Part shown: piece after piece, positions 7,960 to 15,212 of the stretch
Numbering within the stretch: the first letter of the stretch is position 1
Layout of the letters: the number at the start of each line of letters is the position of its first letter
DNA from: Parvularculaceae bacterium UBA4496
GTDB taxonomy: Bacteria > Pseudomonadota > Alphaproteobacteria > Caulobacterales > Parvularculaceae
Direction of reading: 5' to 3'
NCBI GenBank assembly: GCA_002388885.1
Contig: DGNI01000127.1
Span: 39,266-55,954, forward strand
Length of the DNA: 16,689 nt
Notes under the pieces: generated by a model
Database searches by the model: none
The model's input: only the letters and a program-made list of their open reading frames with translations
Told to the model about the DNA's origin: nothing
Translations under genes and position numbers: made by a program

Positions 7960-8658
7960 ATGAGAAAAGACTGGGAAGACTGGCAATCGCCGCCCGGCGG
8001 CACCGGCAACGAATTCGACAACGCCGAGATCGGCGCGCTGGCGCACCTTTATCGCGGCGAGGTTTACCGTTCGACCATCTGGCGCACGCGGCTTGATAAC
8101 ACGACAAACTGGTCGGTGGTGACCCTCGGCATCGCCTTGTCGGTGACCTACGCCTCCCCGAGCGCGTCACCATTGCCGCTGTTGCTCGTCGGCATATTGA
8201 TTTCGATGTTTCTTATTCTGGAATCGCGGCGTTATCGTTTTTTCAACGTCTGGCGCGCCCGCTGCCGTTGGATCGAAACGAATTTTTATGCGCCCATGCT
8301 GTTTCGTTCCTCCCGACCGAAGCCCGGCGAGTGGCAGGATATTCTTGGTAAGGACTATTTATCTCCGCAATATCATATTGGCTTTTGGACGGCCATGGGG
8401 CGGCGCTTGCGGCGCAATTACATGTGGATCTTCAGTTTTCAGGCCATGGCCTATGTCGGGAAAATAATTATCCACCCGGAGCCGGTTGCGTCGGTTTCGG
8501 AGTTTTTAAACCGCATGACGGTTGGGCCGTTTGCTGGTATTTATGTCTTCTTGTTCGGCGTTATGTTTCACGGCGCCTGGATCGGTCTTGCACTCTGGAC
8601 CTACTGGACAGACAGCCGAAAGCATTCGAACAGGAATGGTGTCGGCGGGATGGGATAG
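7960..8658 (+). CDS. DUF2270 integral membrane protein
   Basis: A 232 aa predicted inner-membrane protein matching DUF2270 as I remember it: AHLYRGEVYRSTIWRTRLD followed by TTNWSVVTLGIALS, then SPLPLLLVGILISMFLILESRRYRFF, VWRARCRWIETNFYAPML, and RRLRRNYMWIFSFQAMAYVGK. Three to four membrane helices are visible, the last near the C-terminus (IYVFLFGVMFHGAWIGLALW). The function of the family is not known. The start is the ATG at 7960; the sequence before it has no strong Shine-Dalgarno. The TAG stop sits directly before the Shine-Dalgarno of the next gene, so the two are probably one transcription unit. The MATE gene diverges 93 bp upstream. Confidence 0.85.
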   Translation: MRKDWEDWQSPPGGTGNEFDNAEIGALAHLYRGEVYRSTIWRTRLDNTTNWSVVTLGIALSVTYASPSASPLPLLLVGILISMFLILESRRYRFFNVWRARCRWIETNFYAPMLFRSSRPKPGEWQDILGKDYLSPQYHIGFWTAMGRRLRRNYMWIFSFQAMAYVGKIIIHPEPVASVSEFLNRMTVGPFAGIYVFLFGVMFHGAWIGLALWTYWTDSRKHSNRNGVGGMG

Positions 8659-8659
8659 A

Positions 8660-8664
8660 GGAGG
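8660..8664 (+). promoter_or_regulatory. Strong ribosome binding site that sets a TTG start
   Basis: GGAGG lies 7 nt before TTG at 8672-8674, within a longer AGAGGAGG that overlaps the DUF2270 stop codon. It decides the start of the 128 aa membrane protein, since no ATG or GTG in the frame fits as well. Confidence 0.75.
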
Positions 8665-8671
8665 TTGCAAT

Positions 8672-9058
8672 TTGATCAGGCCGGCGCCTTTAACAATTTT
8701 AGGAACCGTCAACCTGACGTTAGGTGTGCTTGGCGTGATAGGCTTCATCGCTGTTTTCGATAACCTTCGCGCACCTGACTGGTTTGCGCTGATCGCATTC
8801 GGTCTCATTTTTCCGCTCTTGGCGATTGTATTGCTGCTTGTTTCAGGTGCAGGCATTTTCCGGCAGTCAAAACGATGGGGCCGCGGCGCAGCAATGCTCC
8901 ATTGTGTCACATTACCAATCGGCGCATTTCTTCCGACGCTGATATATGGAAAGTACGAGTTTCCATTAGGGGTGATGTCGATTTTTTCCCTGCTTTATCC
9001 GGCGGTGTTGTTTTACCTTGTCGGCTATCGCTACAGGGACCTATTCACCAAGCCTTGA
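8672..9058 (+). CDS. Hypothetical four-helix membrane protein, TTG start, 128 aa
   Basis: I do not recognise a family. The chosen TTG start gives (M)IRPAPLTILGTVNLTLG, placed 7 nt after a strong GGAGG; the frame also runs open upstream through the DUF2270 gene, but that part is a shadow. Four hydrophobic segments fill most of the protein: about residues 7-27, 35-60, 74-92 and 98-116, with a basic loop FRQSKRWGRG after the second and a short basic tail YRYRDLFTKP. Charge placement suggests the loop and tail are cytoplasmic. It starts 13 nt after the DUF2270 stop, so it probably works with that protein. It ends 19 bp before the convergent hisI end. Confidence 0.7.
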   Translation: MIRPAPLTILGTVNLTLGVLGVIGFIAVFDNLRAPDWFALIAFGLIFPLLAIVLLLVSGAGIFRQSKRWGRGAAMLHCVTLPIGAFLPTLIYGKYEFPLGVMSIFSLLYPAVLFYLVGYRYRDLFTKP

Positions 9059-9077
9059 GGACGGTGAATGCGCGGCC

Positions 9078-9482
9078 TTATTCGGCAAAGCCAAGTTTTA
9101 CGCCTCCAGATGTTGCTATAATCCGGTAAAAACACGACTGCCGATTAGTGTGACAGGCGGGGCCGGTTTGTTCAACGACGAGCTGGATCGCGTCCTGATC
9201 GCAATCCGTGCGGATTTCGATGACGGATTGCTTATTCCCCGAAGTCGCGCCTTTGCGCCAAAACTCGCCCCGTGACCGCGACCAGTACCACGCCTCGCCG
9301 GTCTCGATGGTTTTGCCGAGCGCTTCGGCATTCATATAAGCCAGCATCAATAGCCGGCCCGTCGCCTTGTCTGTGGTCGCGACCGGGATCAGTCCGTCAG
9401 CGCCAAAGCGCGGCGCGAACTCGGTCGTGTCCTCAATGTCGCCCGCAACGGCGTCGGGCGATGTGAATTCGATCTTGGTCAT
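9078..9482 (-). CDS. hisI: Phosphoribosyl-AMP cyclohydrolase
   Basis: Catalyses the third step of histidine synthesis, opening the adenine ring of phosphoribosyl-AMP; cytoplasmic, zinc- and magnesium-dependent. The 134 aa protein is the single-domain form, without the HisE pyrophosphohydrolase fusion of enterics. Diagnostic stretches are GLIPVATTD (30-38), LMLAYMN (45-51), [19 protein letters not shown] (65-83), the DCDQDA magnesium-site region (93-98), and the zinc cysteines C94, C110 and C117 in [17 protein letters not shown]. The start is the ATG at 9480-9482. No other his gene lies nearby. It is divergent from cysS across 111 bp and convergent with the 128 aa membrane protein. Confidence 0.97.
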   Translation of the reverse strand: MTKIEFTSPDAVAGDIEDTTEFAPRFGADGLIPVATTDKATGRLLMLAYMNAEALGKTIETGEAWYWSRSRGEFWRKGATSGNKQSVIEIRTDCDQDAIQLVVEQTGPACHTNRQSCFYRIIATSGGVKLGFAE

Positions 9483-9593
9483 GCCGCTAAACTAGCAGCG
9501 GCCAGCACGAAATACAGGGGGCAATTCGTCAGCGTTTGTTGCGTAAACGGGCGGTGGGGGCTAGCAACAGGCGGCGAGAATAGAGCCGAACCC

Positions 9594-10970
9594 ATGCCGC
9601 TGACGATTTACGACACCATGGCGCGCGAAAAGCGCGCGTTTGCCCCCGCCGATCCGAAGCGGGTGACCATGTATGTCTGTGGGCCGACGGTCTATTCCTA
9701 CGCCCATATCGGCAATGCCCGCGCGGCGGTGGCGTTCGATCTGCTCTATCGCGTGCTGCGTCATCATTATGGCCCCGATCACGTGGTCTATGCGCGCAAC
9801 ATCACAGACATCGACGACAAGATCATCAAGGCCTCGCAGGAAACCGGCGAGCCCATCGGCGCGATCACGGAAAAATTTGCGAAAATCTATCGCGAAGATA
9901 TGGGCGCGCTCGGCGTGCTTGCCCCGACAATGGAGCCGGAAGCAACGGGCCATGTCGCGGAAATGGTCGCCATGATCAAAACGCTGGTCGAAAAGGGCGC
10001 CGCTTACGAAGCTGGGGGACACGTCCTTTTCGCCGTCGATCAGTATGATAAATATGGCTTGCTGTCTGGCGTTGATCGCGACGAAATGATCGCCGGCGCC
10101 CGCATTGAAGTCGCCCCCTATAAGAAAAGTCCGGCTGATTTTGTTTTATGGAAACCGTCCAATGACAACGAGCCCGGATGGGACAGCCCCTGGGGCCGCG
10201 GCAGGCCGGGCTGGCATACTGAGTGCTCGGTAATGATCGAAGCGAAGCTGGGGCAAACCATCGACATTCATGGCGGCGGACAGGATTTGCGCTTTCCTCA
10301 TCACGAAAACGAAATCGCGCAGGCGGCTTGCGTTCATGACGGCGCACCGCTCGCCCGTTACTGGATGCATAACGGCTTCCTCCGTATGGGAAGCGACAAG
10401 ATGTCGAAGTCGCTTGGCAACATCGTGCTCGCGCATGATTTGCTGAAGCATGGGTGGCATGGCGAAGTGCTGCGCTGGGCGCTGCTTTCGGCGCATTATC
10501 GCCAGCCGCTTGAGTGGACGGAAGAACTGCTGAAACAGTCGAAAAAACAGCTCGACCGCTTTTACCGCCTGCTTGAGGAAGTTGAATTCACGGATGAAAC
10601 CGGCGTGCCGCCGGAGAGTGTAGTCTTGGCGCTCAATGACGATCTCAATACGCCGGAAGCCTATGCGGGGCTGCACGAATTGCGCGACATTGCCGGCCAA
10701 ATGGAAGGTGAGGCGCGCGCCAATGCGATCACGCGCCTTCGTAACGCCGGACGGCTGCTCGGGTTTTTCAATGTTGCGCCTTCGGTATGGTTCAAAGGCG
10801 CGAGGAGCGATGGACCTACATCCGAAGAAATTGATGCCCTCCTTGTTGAACGCACCGAAGCGCGCAAGGCGAAAAATTTCGCCCGCGCCGACGAGATTCG
10901 TGATCAGTTGGCGACGCAAGGCATCGTCATCGAAGACGGGTCCGTCGGCGCGACATGGCGGCGGGAATAA
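9594..10970 (+). CDS. cysS: Cysteinyl-tRNA synthetase
   Basis: Charges tRNA-Cys; a monomeric cytoplasmic class I synthetase with zinc at the active site. Key features in the 458 aa protein are C29 in the CGPTVYSYAHIGNARA stretch with the HIGN motif at 38-41, the other zinc ligands C211 (WHTECSVM) and the histidines of FPHHENE (234-240), and KMSKS at 269-273. The C-terminal tail RTEARKAKNFARADEIRDQL is the usual anticodon-binding end. Length is normal. The start is the ATG at 9594 (MPLTIYDTM); upstream Shine-Dalgarno is weak. The stop is only 3 nt before the DUF389 gene, so they share a transcript. Confidence 0.98.
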   Translation: MPLTIYDTMAREKRAFAPADPKRVTMYVCGPTVYSYAHIGNARAAVAFDLLYRVLRHHYGPDHVVYARNITDIDDKIIKASQETGEPIGAITEKFAKIYREDMGALGVLAPTMEPEATGHVAEMVAMIKTLVEKGAAYEAGGHVLFAVDQYDKYGLLSGVDRDEMIAGARIEVAPYKKSPADFVLWKPSNDNEPGWDSPWGRGRPGWHTECSVMIEAKLGQTIDIHGGGQDLRFPHHENEIAQAACVHDGAPLARYWMHNGFLRMGSDKMSKSLGNIVLAHDLLKHGWHGEVLRWALLSAHYRQPLEWTEELLKQSKKQLDRFYRLLEEVEFTDETGVPPESVVLALNDDLNTPEAYAGLHELRDIAGQMEGEARANAITRLRNAGRLLGFFNVAPSVWFKGARSDGPTSEEIDALLVERTEARKAKNFARADEIRDQLATQGIVIEDGSVGATWRRE

Positions 10971-10973
10971 CAG

Positions 10974-11999
10974 ATGCGATTGATCGAGGCGATCTTTCCG
11001 GCGGAAAAAAAAGAAGCGACAAAAAAAGCCGTAGAAGACGCCAACCCGACGCATTTCCGTTTTTCGCAGGCCGGTGACGATGATTGTATCGTGCTCCGGG
11101 CTTTCTTTGCGGAAGGTGGCGCGCAAAGCCTCGTCGATAAGCTCCAGGAAATTTGCGATCACGAAGACAACTGGCGCATCCTCGTGTTGCCGGTCGAAGC
11201 AACGGCGCCCCAGCCGGAAGACGATGAAGCCGACAATGCAGAAACGGACCGTAAGGAAAAACGCGCCTTGCGGGAGGAAATCTATGACGACGTCGCCAAA
11301 GGCGCGTCGCTCAGTTCCGATTTTTTCGTTCTGACATTCGCTTCCACCATCGTCGCAGCGCTTGGGTTGCATGCGGACAATGTGGCCGCGGTGATCGGCG
11401 CCATGGTGATCGCGCCGCTTCTGGGGCCCATACTTGCGGTGTCATTCGGTGTTGCGCTCGGCGATTTTAAGCTGTTGACGCGGGCGGGCAGAAACGCCGC
11501 CGCCGGGCTGCTTGTCGGGTTTCTTGTCGCTGTCCTTATGGGGATGGCGCTTGGCGTGAATACGGACAGCAACGAATTGATGAGCCGGACTGTCGCCGGG
11601 CTGGACTCAGTTGTGCTGGCGCTGGCCGCCGGCGTGGCCGCCGCGCTTTCGATCGTCACCGGCATCTCGGCGGCGCTGGTGGGCGTGATGGTGGCCGTGG
11701 CGTTGTTACCGCCAGCGGCCGCGGCGGGTATTTTTTTAGGGGCGGGCGAGATCGGCTATTTCGGACGGGCGGTGCTGTTGCTGACTGTTAACGTCGTTTG
11801 CATCATGATCGCCTCGCAGGGCGTTTATTTTTACAAAGGCGTCAGGCCGCGAACGTGGTTTGAAAAGCAACAGGCGGGCCGGGCGCTGAAAATCAATACG
11901 GCGGTTTTGGCGTCGTTATTGGCCCTGCTCATTGCAATCATCGTGTTTGCGCCTGTGGGAACGATGCCTGAAGTGCAGGACCTGTTACCGGGAAAATAG
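10974..11999 (+). CDS. DUF389 (TIGR00341-type) membrane protein
   Basis: A 341 aa protein of unknown function. Residues 1-110 form a soluble, charged domain (MRLIEAIFPAEKKEATKKAVE opening, then an acidic linker rich in D and E). Residues about 110-330 hold some seven to eight hydrophobic segments. The DUF389 core is clear: DFFVLTFASTIVAALGL, VIGAMVIAPLLGPILAVSFG, GISAALVGVMVAVALLPPAAAAG and LLLTVNVVCIMIASQGVYF. It starts 3 nt after cysS, so it is probably expressed with it, and the PhyH-family gene follows after 30 bp. Early codons contain runs of eight and seven A, which are slippage-prone. Family call is strong; no substrate or partner is known. Confidence 0.9.
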   Translation: MRLIEAIFPAEKKEATKKAVEDANPTHFRFSQAGDDDCIVLRAFFAEGGAQSLVDKLQEICDHEDNWRILVLPVEATAPQPEDDEADNAETDRKEKRALREEIYDDVAKGASLSSDFFVLTFASTIVAALGLHADNVAAVIGAMVIAPLLGPILAVSFGVALGDFKLLTRAGRNAAAGLLVGFLVAVLMGMALGVNTDSNELMSRTVAGLDSVVLALAAGVAAALSIVTGISAALVGVMVAVALLPPAAAAGIFLGAGEIGYFGRAVLLLTVNVVCIMIASQGVYFYKGVRPRTWFEKQQAGRALKINTAVLASLLALLIAIIVFAPVGTMPEVQDLLPGK

Positions 12000-12029
12000 G
12001 CGCTCGGCGCGGCAAGGATCAGTCTTATT

Positions 12030-12929
12030 ATGAGAGCAGCTGAGTCTAATAACCTTCCGGCATTTTCGGCGCCCGATGACGGCGTATTGGATGATGCGAT
12101 GCGCGCGGCTTTCGATACAGCGGGCGTCGTCGTTCTGCGCGGGTTTGCGGAACCCGATGCGTGTGAAAAATTGCGTGCGCATACGCTTTCTCTGGTCGAT
12201 GCATTCGAGCCCGGAGAAGCCGCCACCGTTTTTTCGACACTCACCAATGCGCAACAAAGCGATGAGTATTTTATTGAATCCGGCGGCGCGGTGCGATTCT
12301 TTTTTGAAGACGGCGCCTTTGATGAAGCCGGCAGGCTGAAACAGGCGAAAGAAAACTCCATCAACAAGATCGGTCACGCCATGCATGACCTCGATCCCGT
12401 TTTTGATGCTTTTTCAAGAACACCTAAACTTCAAAAGCTTGTCGCATCGTTGGGGTTTGCAGATCCGAAACTCGTTCAATCCATGTATATTTTCAAACCG
12501 CCCGGCATTGGCGGCGAGGTGGTCTGTCATCAGGATTCGACATTCATTTATACGGAGCCTGAAAGCTGCATCGGTTTATGGTTCGCCATTGATGACGCGA
12601 CAACTGTAAACGGCTGCATGAATTTTCTGCCTGGCGCCCATAAGGGCCCGCTGCGCGAACGTAACCGGCGGAAAGCAGGCGGCGGCGCGGAAATGATAAC
12701 GCTCGATGATGCGCCGTTTCCGGATATCGCGCCCGTGCCGGCGCCCGCGAAGCGCGGCGATCTTGTCGTCTTTCACGGCCGCGCGCCGCATATGAGCGGG
12801 CCGAACCGGTCACAATTCTCAAGACACGCGTATACGCTGCATATTGTGGAGGGGAGTGCACGCTGGCTTGAAGACAACTGGCTTCAACGTCCGTCCGATT
12901 TGCCGTTTCGCGGGTTTTCGCGAATGTAG
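12030..12929 (+). CDS. Phytanoyl-CoA dioxygenase (PhyH) family protein
   Basis: A 299 aa non-haem iron, 2-oxoglutarate-dependent oxygenase of the PhyH/PHYHD1 type; the substrate is unknown. The iron-binding HxD motif is H167/D169 in VVCHQDSTFIY, and the distal histidine is probably H254 in FHGRAPHMSGPNRSQFSRHAY, with R260 or R265 positioned to hold 2-oxoglutarate. Other family-like parts are GVVVLRGFAEPDACEKLR (N-terminal), LWFAIDDATTVNGCMNFLPGAH and AKRGDLVVFHG. All catalytic residues appear present. The start is the ATG at 12030, with AAGGA some 12 nt upstream. It is the last gene of the cysS-DUF389 run, 30 bp after DUF389, and ends 2 nt before a long palindromic element. Confidence 0.9.
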   Translation: MRAAESNNLPAFSAPDDGVLDDAMRAAFDTAGVVVLRGFAEPDACEKLRAHTLSLVDAFEPGEAATVFSTLTNAQQSDEYFIESGGAVRFFFEDGAFDEAGRLKQAKENSINKIGHAMHDLDPVFDAFSRTPKLQKLVASLGFADPKLVQSMYIFKPPGIGGEVVCHQDSTFIYTEPESCIGLWFAIDDATTVNGCMNFLPGAHKGPLRERNRRKAGGGAEMITLDDAPFPDIAPVPAPAKRGDLVVFHGRAPHMSGPNRSQFSRHAYTLHIVEGSARWLEDNWLQRPSDLPFRGFSRM

Positions 12930-12931
12930 AG

Positions 12932-13067
12932 CCCGAAGCAATAAGCAGCATCACTTCATCCTGAGGGATCATTTTCTTCGCCCTTTGCGACGCAAGCCTT
13001 CGGCTTGCTCCTCAGGATGAAGAAAATGATCGTCGCGAAGGACAGTGATGCTGCTTATTGCTTCGGG
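12932..13067. repeat. 136 bp palindromic element (nested inverted repeats)
   Basis: Outer arms of 24 bp at 12932-12955 and 13044-13067 are perfect reverse complements, beginning CCCGAAGCAATAAGC on the left. Inside, 12967-12979 pairs with 13019-13031 (13 bp, GATCATTTTCTTC), and 12992-12998 pairs with 13002-13008 around TTC. Alternative pairings exist: 12955-12966 (TTCATCCTGAGG) with 13010-13021, and 12983-12992 with 13031-13040 (one mismatch). The core GCAAGCCTTCGGCTTGCTCC plus CTCAGGATGA resembles a dispersed palindromic element I recall from alphaproteobacterial genomes. It lies between convergent gene ends and has no T tract. Only this copy is in the window. Confidence 0.85.
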
Positions 13068-13133
13068 TTACAGCAAAACAAAACGGACTGGCGGCGTCTG
13101 GCCGGCCAGCCCGCAGTTTGGTGGTTCGTATGT

Positions 13134-13658
13134 TTAGGCTTTCATTGCGGCAACGAGTTCGCCGACGGCCACTTCAAATTCAACGAGTTCAGACCGCAGA
13201 AAAGCGATCAGGTCTTTGGTTTCGTTGAATTCGGCCTCATCGAGCGATGAGCGCAAATCCGAAAGCTCGCTCTCGGCGCGGTCGAGTTCGGTCCGCACTT
13301 CTGCGAACGCTTCGCCGACAGATCCTTCGACCTCCTTGCTGGCTTCTGCGAGGGCGGCAAGGATGATGGGCTTCAGTTCTTCGTTTTTGTCCGCTTCAGC
13401 GCGGGCGTCGGCGATTTCGCCAATGGCGTCACGGATTTCGACGCGGGCTTCTGCAAGATCAGCGCGCATTTCGGCAATGTCTTCGGCGTCCATTTCGATC
13501 AGCGACTGAAGCAGGTCTTCACTGTCGAAATCGAAGTTAAATCCGTTAATCGAGATGTTATCGAAGTCATGGGCGCTTGCCGCTGGCGCCGCAACGGCGA
13601 AAGTCAGTGCGGCGGCGCCGGTAATAAGAACGGTTTTTGCAGATGTGAATAATGACAT
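13134..13658 (-). CDS. Secreted acidic coiled-coil protein, hypothetical
   Basis: I recognise no family. The 174 aa product has a clear Sec signal peptide: MSLFTSAKTVLITG, a hydrophobic stretch, and AAPAASA before HD, giving probable cleavage near residue 29. The mature part is strongly acidic and almost all helix-forming, with long runs rich in A, E, D, L and R (DIAEMRADLAEARVEIRDAI, then AEVRTELDRAESELSDLRS), which suggests a coiled coil from about residue 50 to 165. It contains no Cys. A periplasmic or envelope-associated structural role is a guess. The start is the ATG at 13656-13658 with a GGGAA-type Shine-Dalgarno. It diverges from the pirin gene across 343 bp and converges on the PhyH gene over the palindromic element. 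Confidence 0.75.
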   Translation of the reverse strand: MSLFTSAKTVLITGAAALTFAVAAPAASAHDFDNISINGFNFDFDSEDLLQSLIEMDAEDIAEMRADLAEARVEIRDAIGEIADARAEADKNEELKPIILAALAEASKEVEGSVGEAFAEVRTELDRAESELSDLRSSLDEAEFNETKDLIAFLRSELVEFEVAVGELVAAMKA

Positions 13659-14001
13659 GTGTGTTTCCCTTTCTTTCCAAGACCGCTGAAGGCTTATGCC
13701 CTCTGCGAGGGAGAGCGGGATGTTGTCTAATGCCCCTTAAGGGACCGTCTTAGCGCTACGCAACTTTTCTCCCGCGCTCGCCGGTCCGGACCATGGCGGG
13801 CTGAGGCGCATGCCGCAACATCCCTTGCGGCGAACCGCCCGCTCCAAGCGGCGAACGCTCTCATTCTCGTGAAGAAGCGACCCTTTTCTCCGGCATGTTG
13901 TGTCACCAGATAGACGGTAATCATGTACAACCTGACGCCGTCTGCTGACGGTTATTATACGCCCTGAGGCGGTTTTTCATCGCTCTGGGCAAGGAGCTTT
14001 T
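13659..14001. other. 343 bp divergent intergenic region
   Basis: This lies between the coiled-coil gene (-) and the pirin gene (+) and should carry both promoters. A minus-strand frame of 67 codons crosses it, but it has no Shine-Dalgarno and its translation is not protein-like. Visible structure: the perfect palindrome CCCTTAAGGG at 13734-13743 and a small hairpin CCCTCtgcGAGGG near 13709-13721, both in the probable leader or promoter of the coiled-coil gene. No further gene is supported. Confidence 0.45.
13932..13960 (+). promoter_or_regulatory. Candidate pirin promoter
   Basis: CTGACG at 13932-13937, a 17 bp spacer and TTATAC at 13955-13960 fit a sigma-70-type promoter loosely and would give a leader of about 35 nt before the pirin start. 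The match is modest and unconfirmed. Confidence 0.3.
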
Positions 14002-14700
14002 ATGATCACCATCCGAAAAGGCGTCGATCGCGGCCATGCCAATCACGGCTGGCTCGATGCGCGCCACACGTTTTCTTTCGCCAACTATTACCATCCGGAT
14101 CATATGGGCTTTCACAGTCTCCGGGTGATGAACGAGGACCGAATCAATCCGGGCGCCGGTTTCCCGACGCACCCGCACGACAACATGGAAATCATCACCT
14201 ATGTGCTTGAGGGCGCGCTGGCGCACAAGGATTCAACTGGCGGCGGCGGAGTCATAACGCCCGGCATGGTGCAGTACATGTCAGCGGGCTCGGGCGTCAC
14301 GCACTCGGAATTCAATGCTTCCGATAAAGATCCCGCACATCTGTATCAGATCTGGATTCTGCCCAACGTTCGTAACGCCGAGCCGCGATATGAAGAACGT
14401 AAGATCGGCGATGCGCGCGCGGGCGGGTTGAATCTGATTGCTTCCCCCGACGGACGCGATGAGTCTTTTCAGATCAGGCAGGATGCTGATCTTTATGCTT
14501 CCGTGATCGACGAAGGGGAGAGTATCGCGCATGAGTTCCGTCCCGGCCGCGCCGGCTGGCTGCAGGTTGCGCGCGGCGGCGTCGAGCTGCCCGAAGGTTC
14601 GATCATGCAGGCTGGTGACGGCGCCAGAATTGAGGATGAAAAAACGCTCTCGTTCAAGGCGCTCGCGGATACGGAAATTCTGCTGTTTGATTTGGCGTAA
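14002..14700 (+). CDS. Pirin family protein
   Basis: A 232 aa bicupin of the bacterial pirin group (YhaK/YhhW-like), cytoplasmic; some relatives have quercetin 2,3-dioxygenase activity and others are proposed redox sensors. The N-terminal cupin metal site is intact: H57 and H59 in FPTHPHDNMEI, H101 and E103 in GVTHSEFNAS, numbered almost exactly as in human pirin (56, 58, 101, 103). Other family stretches are HGWLDARHTFSFANYYHP, LEGALAHKDSTG and LYQIWILPN. The start is the ATG at 14002 with AAGGAG at good spacing. The NifU-like gene follows after 20 bp and is probably co-transcribed. The physiological substrate is unknown. Confidence 0.93.
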   Translation: MITIRKGVDRGHANHGWLDARHTFSFANYYHPDHMGFHSLRVMNEDRINPGAGFPTHPHDNMEIITYVLEGALAHKDSTGGGGVITPGMVQYMSAGSGVTHSEFNASDKDPAHLYQIWILPNVRNAEPRYEERKIGDARAGGLNLIASPDGRDESFQIRQDADLYASVIDEGESIAHEFRPGRAGWLQVARGGVELPEGSIMQAGDGARIEDEKTLSFKALADTEILLFDLA

Positions 14701-14720
14701 AAAGGCGCCAAATAGAGCGA

Positions 14721-15158
14721 ATGCTGAGCGACCTTTATACTAATGGCGTGCTTGACGCGGCGGCGGCGATCCCGCCGGCGCGTCGGCTCGATGCGCCACA
14801 GGCGTCGGCGACGAAAGTCAGCCGCGTCTGTGGTTCGGAAGTGACGGTTGACCTGTCGATGGAAGAGGGCGTTGTTTCCGAATTTGGCATGGAGGCTAAA
14901 GCCTGCGCGCTCGGCCAGGCGTCAGCGTCAATTTTGGCGCGCAACATTGTCGGCGCTGGCGCAGCTGAACTTTATACATTGCGCGATCAGTTGCGCGCCA
15001 TGTTGAAAGAGGGCGGCGAGGCGCCTGAAGGCGAACGCTGGCGTGACCTCGCCATGTTGCAGCCCATTCGCGATTACCCGCAGCGGCATGCGTCAACATT
15101 ACTGGCGATAGAGGCGGTGTGCGACTGTCTCGATCAGCTTGGACAAACGGGCGACTGA
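14721..15158 (+). CDS. NifU/IscU-like iron-sulfur cluster scaffold protein
   Basis: A 145 aa protein of the IscU/NifU N-terminal family, expected to hold or pass Fe-S clusters in the cytoplasm. Two of the three scaffold cysteines align: C37 in VCGSEVTVDL and C62 in KACALGQASASIL. At the third position, where IscU has His-Cys, this protein has H123-A124 (PQRHASTLL), and its remaining cysteines, C134 and C136 in AVCDCLDQL, lie further on. The partial set may be normal for this alphaproteobacterial branch, so it could be a carrier or variant scaffold. The start is the ATG at 14721, 20 bp after pirin. No iscS, sufS or other suf gene is in the window. The gene ends before the two hairpins described next. 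Confidence 0.85.
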   Translation: MLSDLYTNGVLDAAAAIPPARRLDAPQASATKVSRVCGSEVTVDLSMEEGVVSEFGMEAKACALGQASASILARNIVGAGAAELYTLRDQLRAMLKEGGEAPEGERWRDLAMLQPIRDYPQRHASTLLAIEAVCDCLDQLGQTGD

Positions 15159-15212
15159 ACGCCGCACCGCTGGTCCGTTCACAATTCAAGCGCCTAACGC
15201 GTTTGTCATCTA

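Noticed and set aside
10146..11372. Minus-strand frame of 408 codons opposite cysS and DUF389
   Set aside because: It spans two well-supported plus-strand genes and their junction, and its F/R-rich translation is typical of an antisense shadow in GC-rich DNA.
12932..13067. Insertion sequence or CRISPR repeat
   Set aside because: The inverted repeats enclose no transposase, and the arms form a single palindrome rather than regularly spaced direct repeats.
13005..13250. Plus-strand frame of 81 codons starting in the palindromic element
   Set aside because: It runs through repeat sequence into the antisense of the coiled-coil gene and has no Shine-Dalgarno support.
13727..13930. Minus-strand frame of 67 codons upstream of the coiled-coil gene
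   Set aside because: Arginine-rich random-looking translation, no ribosome binding site, and it lies where both divergent promoters should be.
13961..13977. Short hairpin CGCC-CTGA-GGCG followed by five T, before pirin
   Set aside because: The stem is only 4 bp and overlaps the expected transcription start, so a terminator or attenuator is not supported.
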